NCBI GenBank assembly: GCA_913045395.1
Contig: CAJWPV010000090.1
Location: forward strand, 1-6,427
Length of the DNA: 6,427 nt
Source of the DNA: an uncultured Verrucomicrobiota bacterium
GTDB lineage: Bacteria > Verrucomicrobiota > Verrucomicrobiia > Limisphaerales > UBA1096
Reading direction: 5' to 3'
Positions 1 to 6,427 of the stretch are shown piece by piece (position 1 is the stretch's first letter; each line of letters opens with the position of its first letter). The notes beneath the pieces are model-generated. The model was given only the letters and a program-made list of their open reading frames with translations. It had not been told where the DNA came from and did no database searches. A program made the position numbers and the translations under genes.

Positions 1-1
1 T

Positions 2-1117
2 CCGGCGATGGTCGCTGAGGACCTCTTCGCCGAGGGCCACGACATGGTCGTACTCAAGATCCAGATTCATTCCGGCGGTCGGGGCAAGGGCGTGTTCAAG
101 GACGGCTTCAAGGGCGGCGTGCACCTCTGCAAGTCGGCCGATGACGTCCATGAAAAGGCCAAGGCCATGCTCGGCAATACCATCGTCACCAAGCAGACCG
201 GCGAAGCCGGTCGCCAGGTCCATACCCTGCTCGTTGCCAGCGGCGAGAAGATCATCGAGGAGTTTTATCTCGCCGTGCTGCTTGACCGCGAAACCTCCCA
301 GCCACTCATTATGGCCAGCAGCGAGGGCGGCGTCGATATCGAGGAAGTCGCCGAGACCAACCCCGACGCTATCGTCAAGCTGCAGGTCGATCCCCTGCTT
401 GGCCTACAACCATACCAGGCCCGCAATTTGGCCAAGGCGCTCGGCCTGAGCGGCAAGCTCATCCATTCCGGGGCCAAGCTTATCACCGGTGTATACAGGA
501 CGTGGTGGGAGTGCGACGCCTCAATGGTCGAGATCAACCCGCTCTGCATCGTCGAGAGCCCGGATGGCTCCCAAAAGATCGCCGCGGTTGATGCCAAGAT
601 TTCCATCGACGGCAACTCGCTGCACCGCCACAAGGATATCGCCGAAATGCGCGACCTCAACGAGGAAGCCGAACTCGAGGTCGAAGCCAGCAAGTTCGAC
701 CTGAACTACATCAAACTCGACGGCAACGTCGCCTGCCTCGTCAACGGTGCCGGCTTGGCCATGGCCACCATGGACGCCATCAAGCATTACGGCGGTGAGC
801 CGGCAAACTTCCTCGACGTCGGCGGCAGCGCATCGACTGAGCAAGTGACGGCTGCGTTCCAGATCATCCTCAAGGATCCCAACGTCAGGGCAATCCTCGT
901 CAACATATTCGGCGGCATCATGAACTGTAACACCATCGCCAAAGGCGTCGTCGCTGCCGTGCAGGAAACCCAGCTCACCCTCCCGTTGGTCGTCCGACTC
1001 GAGGGCAACAATGTCAAGGCCGGAGACAATACACTGGCCAACTCTGGGCTTTCACTCATCACAGCTGAGAGCATGGCCGAGGCCGCGAAAAAAGTCGTCG
1101 CCGAGGCCGCCGCATAA
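2..1117 (+). CDS. sucC: Succinyl-CoA synthetase (ADP-forming) beta subunit, 5' partial
   Basis: This is the ATP-grasp beta subunit of succinyl-CoA synthetase, which with SucD makes succinate and ATP (or GTP) from succinyl-CoA in the cytosolic TCA cycle. The reading frame is open from base 2. The first Met (base 8) is internal, and about 20-30 N-terminal residues of the roughly 390-aa family lie outside the window. Numbering from that Met, the nucleotide-binding GGRGK is at 23-27, SEGGVDIEEVAE at 105-116, the Mg-binding EINPL at 175-179 with the partner Asp near 195, NGAGLAM at 246-252, GGEPANFLDVGG at 262-273 and the C-terminal VNIFGGI and RLEGNN blocks at 298-304 and 330-335. All family blocks are present and in order, so the enzyme looks functional. 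A 24-bp gap separates it from sucD, implying one operon. The promoter is outside the window. Homology is unmistakable; nucleotide specificity cannot be read. Confidence 0.97.
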   Translation, partial: PAMVAEDLFAEGHDMVVLKIQIHSGGRGKGVFKDGFKGGVHLCKSADDVHEKAKAMLGNTIVTKQTGEAGRQVHTLLVASGEKIIEEFYLAVLLDRETSQPLIMASSEGGVDIEEVAETNPDAIVKLQVDPLLGLQPYQARNLAKALGLSGKLIHSGAKLITGVYRTWWECDASMVEINPLCIVESPDGSQKIAAVDAKISIDGNSLHRHKDIAEMRDLNEEAELEVEASKFDLNYIKLDGNVACLVNGAGLAMATMDAIKHYGGEPANFLDVGGSASTEQVTAAFQIILKDPNVRAILVNIFGGIMNCNTIAKGVVAAVQETQLTLPLVVRLEGNNVKAGDNTLANSGLSLITAESMAEAAKKVVAEAAA

Positions 1118-1141
1118 CCGCAACCCAGATTTCGTCACGAC

Positions 1142-2032
1142 ATGGCAATTCTCGTCAAGGCAGACACCAAGGTCCTCGTCCAGGGCATCACCGGCAGCTT
1201 CGGCGGCCGCCACACCCAGCTCAGCCTCGAGTATGGTTCGCAAATCGTCGCCGGCGTCACCCCCGGAAAAGCCGGACAGATATTTGAAGATCAGGTACCG
1301 ATCTTCGACGGCGTGGCCGAGGCCGTCAAAGAAACCGGCGCGACCGCCTCCGCGATTTTTGTTCCGCCACCCTTCGCCGCCGACGCCGTCCTAGAGGCGG
1401 TTGACGCCGGGCTCGAATTGGTCGTCGCCATCACTGAAGGTATTCCGGTTCGCGACATGATTGAGGTCAAAGCCGCGATCACGGGATCCGAAACACGCCT
1501 CATCGGCCCGAATTGTCCCGGCGTCGTCACCCCCGGCACCGGCAAAGACTCCCACGGTGGCTGCCGCATTGGCATCGCCCCCGGCTACATCCACAAACCG
1601 GGCGACATCGGCGTCGTTAGCCGAAGCGGCACGCTCACCTACGAAGCGGTGTGGCAACTCACCTGCAACGATCTCGGCCAATCGACCTGTGTCGGCATCG
1701 GCGGCGACCCCGTCCCCGGCAGCACGCATCTGGATATCATCAAGCTCTTCAACGACGACCCCGACACGCGCGGCATCATCATGATCGGAGAGATCGGTGG
1801 TTCCGCCGAGGAAGAAGCCGCTGCGTGGGTGAAGGAAAACTGCAGGAAGCCGGTCGCCGGATTCATCGCCGGAACGACGGCACCTCCGGGCCGCCGAATG
1901 GGCCATGCCGGCGCGATTATCAGCGGGGGCAAAGGCACCGCAGAAGCCAAGATCACCGCAATGGAAGACGCCGGAATCAGCGTCGCCGAGACCCCCTCCC
2001 AAATGGCCGAGGCCCTCATCAAAATCCTCTAA
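1142..2032 (+). CDS. sucD: Succinyl-CoA synthetase alpha subunit
   Basis: This is the alpha subunit of succinyl-CoA synthetase, which binds CoA and carries the phosphohistidine intermediate passed to nucleotide on SucC. The N-terminal Rossmann domain has the CoA-binding [11 protein letters not shown] at 15-25 and PPPF at 75-78, followed by IGPNCPGV at 121-128. The ligase domain has [11 protein letters not shown] at 159-169, GIGGDP at 185-190 and [14 protein letters not shown] at 214-227. The active-site His is His255 in [10 protein letters not shown]. The length of 296 aa is 7 more than E. coli SucD (289). The difference maps to one extra segment, TGKDSHGG at about 133-140, just before CRIGI. 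The start is fixed by the conserved MAILV N-terminus. No clear Shine-Dalgarno sequence lies in the 24 bp upstream, so translation may be coupled to sucC. The gene ends 11 bp from the convergent carB1. Confidence 0.97.
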   Translation: MAILVKADTKVLVQGITGSFGGRHTQLSLEYGSQIVAGVTPGKAGQIFEDQVPIFDGVAEAVKETGATASAIFVPPPFAADAVLEAVDAGLELVVAITEGIPVRDMIEVKAAITGSETRLIGPNCPGVVTPGTGKDSHGGCRIGIAPGYIHKPGDIGVVSRSGTLTYEAVWQLTCNDLGQSTCVGIGGDPVPGSTHLDIIKLFNDDPDTRGIIMIGEIGGSAEEEAAAWVKENCRKPVAGFIAGTTAPPGRRMGHAGAIISGGKGTAEAKITAMEDAGISVAETPSQMAEALIKIL

Positions 2033-2043
2033 AGACCAAGCGC

Positions 2044-3546
<1,503 letters not shown>

Positions 3547-3608
3547 CCAAGCGGCCGCAAGGTAAACCAGGCTGCGCCCGGCGTCGAATCTTCACACAAA
3601 TTACTAGA

Positions 3609-3983
3609 TCAGGCAGTTTTGCGGAGTGATTGACCGAGCAGGAAACCGAGCCATGTGCCGAGCAGGCACAACACAATCGACAGCATCACATTCCCGCCGG
3701 CCTTCAGCCAGGCCTGCTGCTCCAGCAACTCAAACGTCTGCAGGCTGAAGGCGGAGAATGTCGTGAAGCCGCCGCAGAAACCGACCATCAAAAACAGCCC
3801 CGTAGGCCGGCTTCTTTGCTCCGCATCGAACAACCCTGCGCAGAGGCCGATGACCAGCGAGCCGAGCACGTTGGCCAGCAGCGTGCCAACCGGAAAAGCC
3901 GAAAACCTCGCCAACGCCAGCCCGATTCCGTAACGCCCCACGCTGCCCAGCGCGCCGCCCAATGCCACCATCAACCAACTCAT
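3609..3983 (-). CDS. crcB: Fluoride ion exporter CrcB/Fluc
   Basis: This is a small inner-membrane fluoride channel (CrcB/Fluc family) that lets fluoride leave the cytoplasm and protects enzymes such as enolase. Its 124 aa is the normal family length. Four hydrophobic segments are visible at about 2-26, 32-52, 63-84 and 95-119. Family motifs are GGALGSVGRY (9-18), GTLLANVLGS (33-42, with the pore Asn38) and GGFTTFSAFS (71-80), whose helix break forms the central Na+ site and carries the pore phenylalanines. A single copy is expected to work as a dual-topology homodimer. The start MSWLMVALGGALGS agrees with the family. The gene begins 11 bp after the stop of the flavoenzyme gene, so the two are probably co-transcribed. 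I saw no fluoride riboswitch ahead of it, and there is no room for one. Confidence 0.95.
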   Translation of the reverse strand: MSWLMVALGGALGSVGRYGIGLALARFSAFPVGTLLANVLGSLVIGLCAGLFDAEQRSRPTGLFLMVGFCGGFTTFSAFSLQTFELLEQQAWLKAGGNVMLSIVLCLLGTWLGFLLGQSLRKTA

Positions 3984-3994
3984 CGCGGCGGCAA

Positions 3995-5500
3995 CTATAA
4001 CAACTGCTCCCGCAGAAGCATCTCCCGAATTTCCGACTCACTCGAATTCAGCTTTGCGGCCGTGCTGAACAAGTCGTCGATATTGACCGGATACCAGTTA
4101 CGCTTGGCCGGATCGGCCAAGCCGGCGACGTTGAACGGCTCGATTGTTTTTCGAACCTTGGCCAGCACTTCCTTGCGCTTGGCCAAGCGGACGACCGACT
4201 CGCAAATCCCACGAGTCGCCGGTCCGAACTCCGGGTGGTCGCGCAGCAAAAACGACTCGGCCAACTCCGGTTTGCCCAGGCGGTGTGCCGTCTCGGAGTA
4301 ACTGAGCGCAGCGAAGTAAATCTGAGTAAGTGCCGTGAATAACTCAAAGTCGCCCATGCTCGCGTACAGCGCGCCGACCAGCCGTGAGACTTGGTCAAGC
4401 TCAGCCAGTGTTCGACGCTCGTAATCAGCCAGGTCGATCCCGCCGTCGAGCAGGTTGGCCAGGCGCTGGATGCCGAGTAGCGTCAAAGGGAAACCGCTCG
4501 ACAACAGCGGATCCACAAACCCGGCCGACGATGGCAACAGCGCCCAGCGCGCGCCGGTGATTTGCCCGCTGCAAAACGACAGCTCTGGCGTGAACACAAA
4601 TCCGCCCACTAGCTCGGCGCCGATGAACTGCTTCGCCAACGACGGCAGCTTGGCCAACAGCCGTTGCCAGCCGGCTTCGCCCTTGGCCAACCCCAGTTCA
4701 TCGGCTCGCTGCCGGGTCGCTCCCACCCCGGCGCTGGTGATGCCGTTGTTGAATTTCAGTATCCAAACCCAGCCACCGTCGAACACATGATGCACCGCCG
4801 CATCCTCCACCGGATACGGCGCGCCGACGGCGCTTGGCCAAGCGCCGACGTTGTTGAAATGCGCGAACAACCCGCTTGTCGCCGGCATCATCGGTAGTTC
4901 GCGCTTGGCCAAGCCAAGCGTGCGGTGCAGCCAACCGCGTGGCCCGGTGGCATCAATCACGAAGCCGGCATGGAACCGCACCGACCCGCCGTTCCGCCGG
5001 CCCCCCAGTGTGACACCGGCCGGCTGCTCGTCGAAATTCGTCAGCTCAGTTTGCTCGAAGTATTCGACGCCAAGCCGCTGCGCCTCGTTGACCAAGTGTT
5101 GGTCGAAGTCGGCGCGAAACCAGTGCGTGTCGGCGACCTCATCACGCGGGCTGGCGGCAACGAGGAGTTGACGACTGCGCTGCTCATCGTCGCTGAACGC
5201 CTGGCCAAGCGTGTGGTGAAAAAAGGAAAACCCGCGCTTGAGGCCGCAGCCGATTCCCGAGTGTTCGCGCTGCCACTCACCCCAACGGCGGAACGGCAAA
5301 AGTTGCGGAAGATCGTATTCCTCGGCGAGTTGCTGCAACAGCAGATTGGCCAGCGGCGTGGTCGACTCGCCGATGGCGAAGCGCGGATGCGTGCCGCGCT
5401 CGATCAGCATCACCGAGCGGCCAAGCCGCCTGGCCACCATCGCCATCAGCGACCCGCCGAAGCCAGCGCCGATGATTGCAATGTCCGCCCGGTGTTCCAT
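3995..5500 (-). CDS. FAD-dependent halogenase-like oxidoreductase
   Basis: This is a 501-aa cytosolic flavoprotein of the flavin-dependent halogenase / FAD monooxygenase type. The N-terminal Rossmann fold has GAGFGG at 11-16 and the ribose-binding Glu34 in MLIERG. GESTTP (44-49) matches the GES/GEA..P signature of halogenases. CGLKRGFSFFHH (85-96) places Lys88 where halogenases carry the catalytic lysine; this is inferred from motif order. FRADFDQHL is at 128-136, the second FAD block VIDATGPRGWL at 181-191, and the C-terminal FAD block SSAGFVDPLLSSG at 324-336. The WxWxIP halogenase motif is only partly kept, as WVWIL (244-248) without the proline. Halogenation is therefore plausible but unproven, and the substrate is unknown. 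No partner flavin reductase is in the window. The ATG directly follows the alr remnant's TAA. GGTGAG and GGTGG in the remnant's last codons, about 5-17 bases upstream, could serve as ribosome binding sites. Five copies of the TTGGCCAA word lie inside the gene. Confidence 0.82.
   Translation of the reverse strand: MEHRADIAIIGAGFGGSLMAMVARRLGRSVMLIERGTHPRFAIGESTTPLANLLLQQLAEEYDLPQLLPFRRWGEWQREHSGIGCGLKRGFSFFHHTLGQAFSDDEQRSRQLLVAASPRDEVADTHWFRADFDQHLVNEAQRLGVEYFEQTELTNFDEQPAGVTLGGRRNGGSVRFHAGFVIDATGPRGWLHRTLGLAKRELPMMPATSGLFAHFNNVGAWPSAVGAPYPVEDAAVHHVFDGGWVWILKFNNGITSAGVGATRQRADELGLAKGEAGWQRLLAKLPSLAKQFIGAELVGGFVFTPELSFCSGQITGARWALLPSSAGFVDPLLSSGFPLTLLGIQRLANLLDGGIDLADYERRTLAELDQVSRLVGALYASMGDFELFTALTQIYFAALSYSETAHRLGKPELAESFLLRDHPEFGPATRGICESVVRLAKRKEVLAKVRKTIEPFNVAGLADPAKRNWYPVNIDDLFSTAAKLNSSESEIREMLLREQLL
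4102..4122. repeat. Split copy of the palindrome: GCTTGGCCG-GAT-CGGCCAAGC
   Basis: Two perfect 9-base arms (4102-4110 and 4114-4122) surround a 3-base spacer. The outer halves are the same GCTTGG/CCAAGC arms as the 14-bp palindrome, moved apart by nine bases. The site lies in the flavoenzyme gene and encodes the segment GLADPAKR. It may be a derived or diverged member of the repeat family. Confidence 0.6.
4176..4189. repeat. Iterated palindrome CGCTTGGCCAAGCG, exact copy
   Basis: Perfect 14-bp palindrome inside the flavoenzyme gene, read on the minus strand in the phase CGC TTG GCC AAG CG (Arg-Leu-Ala-Lys-Arg). A related half-preserved word, TTGGCCAG, lies 21 bases to the left at 4158-4165. 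Confidence 0.9.
4649..4690. repeat. Two 8-bp core copies (TTGGCCAA) 33 bp apart
   Basis: The palindromic core TTGGCCAA occurs at 4650-4657 (flanked as GCTTGGCCAAC) and at 4683-4690. Both are within the flavoenzyme gene and are read there as Leu-Ala-Lys. They lack the full CGC/GCG arms and may be partial or eroded copies. Confidence 0.6.
4828..4847. repeat. Iterated palindrome, longest copy (20-bp perfect palindrome)
   Basis: The 14-bp word at 4831-4844 is extended on both sides to the perfect 20-bp palindrome CGGCGCTTGGCCAAGCGCCG. In the flavoenzyme gene it is read in a different codon phase from the other copies: GCT TGG CCA AGC, giving Ala-Trp-Pro-Ser. Confidence 0.9.
4902..4914. repeat. 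Iterated palindrome, 13 of 14 bases, with an added CAAGCG arm
   Basis: CGCTTGGCCAAGC at 4902-4914 departs from the full word only at its last base. The next bases repeat the right arm, giving GCCAAGCCAAGCG (4908-4920), which looks like a small duplication of CCAAG. It is read as Leu-Ala-Lys-Arg in the flavoenzyme. Confidence 0.8.
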
Positions 5501-5776
5501 TTAGTCCACCATCTCACCACCGAGATGAATGCGCGGTAGTCGACTCCGCCAGCCAACCAGCACCTCGTACGAAACGGTGCCCTTCCATGCGGCGAGATCG
5601 TGCGCTGTGATTTTGCAATCACCCTGCCGGCCCATCAGCACGACCTCGTCCCACGCGGCCGCCTCGGGTATGTCGGTCACGTCCACCATCGTCGAGTCCA
5701 TCGCGTTCGCGCCGATGATCGGGGCGTGTTTGCCGTGCACCATGATATACGGCTGCCTATCCACTCCGTTGGGCCA
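5501..5776 (-). pseudogene. alr: Alanine racemase C-terminal remnant
   Basis: About the last 83-91 residues of a PLP-dependent alanine racemase (L-Ala to D-Ala for peptidoglycan) are readable. They cover the C-terminal beta domain, with GKHAPIIGANAMDSTMVDVT, WDEVVLMGRQGD, ITAHDLA, GTVSYEV and the terminal RLPRI. Family resemblance runs from WPNGVDR (about 5776) to the TAA at 5501-5503. Upstream the frame stays open to a TAA at 5855-5857, but residues such as FLLT stand where GYADG is expected and the rest does not resemble Alr. The whole PLP barrel with its Schiff-base lysine, and the catalytic tyrosine about 20 residues before GYADG, are gone. The space is occupied by the divergent GDSL gene. 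A GTG at 5764 could start an 87-aa product, but not an active racemase. The TAA abuts the ATG of the flavoenzyme gene, suggesting they once formed a tightly coupled operon. An assembly join at this point is possible. Confidence 0.8.
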
Positions 5777-5820
5777 AGTTAGCAGAAAGTCGAGGGGGCT
5801 CCAAAGTGGAATGCGCGTTG

Positions 5821-5834
5821 CGCTTGGCCAAGCG
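5821..5834. repeat. Iterated palindrome CGCTTGGCCAAGCG, exact intergenic copy
   Basis: Perfect 14-bp copy in the short gap between the alr remnant and the divergent GDSL hydrolase, 22 bases before that gene's ATG. It is the only exact copy outside an intact gene, so it could act as an operator, but equally it may be just another member of the family. Confidence 0.9.
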
Positions 5835-5856
5835 GGCGGATAGCGTCGCCGGCCTT

Positions 5857-6427
5857 ATGTTTCGACTGACTCGCGCCGGTGTTTTTACCGTCATTGTTTT
5901 TGTCTTGCTCGCGCTTGGCCAAGCGACCGGGGCGGAGGCCAGCCGCAACGTGAAACTGCGCGGCGGACTGCAAAATGCGCGCATCCAGTTTGAGCAAAAA
6001 CGGACGGGGCGCGTGGCTTTCATCGGCGGATCGATCACGCAGATGGACGGCTACCGGCCGATGGTCAGTAACTGGCTGCAGTCGCGGTTCCCCAAGACGA
6101 ACTTTGAATTCATCAATGCCGGGATCTCCTCGACCGACTCCCAGACGGGGGCGTTCCGGCTCGGCGACCATATCCTGGCCCGCGGCCGAATCGACCTGCT
6201 GTTTATCGAGTTCGCGGTGAACGACGATCAGGACGCACGGCACTCGCGGCGCGGCTGCATCCTGGGGATGGAGGGCATCGTCCGACAGGCGCGGCTCAGG
6301 CAACCTATGTGTGATCTTGTGGTGACGCACTTCGTCAACCCGTCGATGCTCAAGCAGATTCAGTCTGGGACAGTACCGCCATCGATCGAGGCGCACGAGG
6401 ATGTGCTCAGGCATTACAACGTGTCGT
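5857..6427 (+). CDS. Secreted SGNH/GDSL-type hydrolase, 3' partial
   Basis: This is the N-terminal 190 residues of an SGNH/GDSL hydrolase (esterase or acetyl-esterase superfamily), cut by the right edge with no stop. MFRLTR followed by a hydrophobic stretch (residues 7-20) and an AEA site before Ser29 form a signal peptide, so the protein is exported. Block I is FIGGSIT (55-61) with nucleophile Ser59. Block II is INAGISSTDS (86-95) with oxyanion Gly89. Block III is IEFAVNDDQD (117-126) with Asn122. The Ser-His catalytic pair's Asp/His block would lie beyond the window. MEGIVRQ and THFVNPSML follow, features I associate with PVC-group GDSL proteins often encoded near polysaccharide degradation genes; the substrate is not readable. 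The ATG at 5857 is chosen because it gives a standard signal peptide. No clear Shine-Dalgarno sequence precedes it. A palindrome copy falls within the signal-peptide codons. Confidence 0.9.
   Translation, partial: MFRLTRAGVFTVIVFVLLALGQATGAEASRNVKLRGGLQNARIQFEQKRTGRVAFIGGSITQMDGYRPMVSNWLQSRFPKTNFEFINAGISSTDSQTGAFRLGDHILARGRIDLLFIEFAVNDDQDARHSRRGCILGMEGIVRQARLRQPMCDLVVTHFVNPSMLKQIQSGTVPPSIEAHEDVLRHYNVS
5912..5925. repeat. Iterated palindrome CGCTTGGCCAAGCG, exact copy in signal-peptide codons
   Basis: Perfect 14-bp copy read on the plus strand as GCG CTT GGC CAA GCG (Ala-Leu-Gly-Gln-Ala) at the end of the hydrophobic core of the GDSL signal peptide. This is the third codon phase in which the word occurs. 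It starts 91 bp after the intergenic copy. Confidence 0.9.

Noticed and set aside
1391..2002. A 203-aa open frame on the minus strand
   Set aside because: Antisense to sucD, which is certain; the Gly/Ala/Asp-rich product is typical of a shadow frame.
3547..3608. Promoter or terminator in the 62-bp gap between crcB and carB1
   Set aside because: No convincing -10/-35 pair, hairpin with T-tract or Shine-Dalgarno sequence; the 8-bp GCGGCCGC palindrome at 3551-3558 is unremarkable in GC-rich DNA.
3984..3994. Fluoride riboswitch ahead of crcB
   Set aside because: Only 11 bp separate crcB from the previous gene, and I saw no fluoride-aptamer-like sequence nearby.
4925..5539. A 204-aa plus-strand frame spanning the flavoenzyme start and the alr tail
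   Set aside because: No recognisable motifs, antisense to a clear flavoprotein.
5818..5846. Sigma-70 promoter for the GDSL gene (TTGCGC, 17 bp, TAGCGT)
   Set aside because: Only three of six bases match in each box and the span overlaps the palindrome; too weak to annotate.
4176..5925. CRISPR array or tandem repeat
   Set aside because: Copies are short, irregularly spaced (about 70 to 900 bp) and sit inside conserved coding sequence; there are no spacer units.
5779..6414. A 211-aa open frame on the minus strand that could have been the missing 5' part of alr
   Set aside because: It is antisense to the GDSL hydrolase, which has a signal peptide and all visible catalytic blocks. Its translation has no alanine racemase features and it is in a different frame from the remnant.

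Overview
The window is GC-rich (roughly 60%) bacterial chromosomal DNA, almost completely coding. No stretch longer than about 100 bases lacks a gene or gene remnant. No marker gene fixes the lineage. The C-terminal style of the alanine racemase remnant, the halogenase-like flavoenzyme and a secreted GDSL hydrolase of a type common in Verrucomicrobiota and Planctomycetota suggest a PVC-group bacterium. This is inference from recalled family resemblance, not from a search.

Layout. Bases 2-2032 (+ strand) hold sucC (5' end cut by the window edge) and sucD, the two subunits of succinyl-CoA synthetase, 24 bp apart. They converge, with only 11 bp between, on a leftward gene set: carB1 (2044-3546), crcB/fluC (3609-3983), a halogenase-like FAD enzyme (3995-5500) and an alanine racemase remnant (5501-about 5776). 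In transcription order this set reads alr remnant, flavoenzyme, crcB, carB1, with gaps of 0, 11 and 62 bp. From 5857 a rightward secreted SGNH/GDSL hydrolase runs off the right edge.

Two genes are not in their usual form. The carbamoyl-phosphate synthase large subunit stops cleanly after its N-terminal half (500 aa), so it is either a natural split carB1 or a gene that lost its second half. The alanine racemase keeps only about its last 83 residues and has lost both catalytic regions, so it is called a pseudogene.

The most striking signal is not a gene. The perfect palindrome CGCTTGGCCAAGCG occurs four times exactly, plus a 13/14 copy, between 4176 and 5925. Its core TTGGCCAA occurs eight times in the window, seven of them in that 1.75 kb. 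Copies inside genes are read in all three codon phases (Leu-Ala-Lys, Trp-Pro-Ser, Leu-Gly-Gln) and one is intergenic. The DNA word itself therefore seems to be maintained, in the manner of a highly iterated palindrome such as cyanobacterial HIP1. Its function cannot be read from this window.
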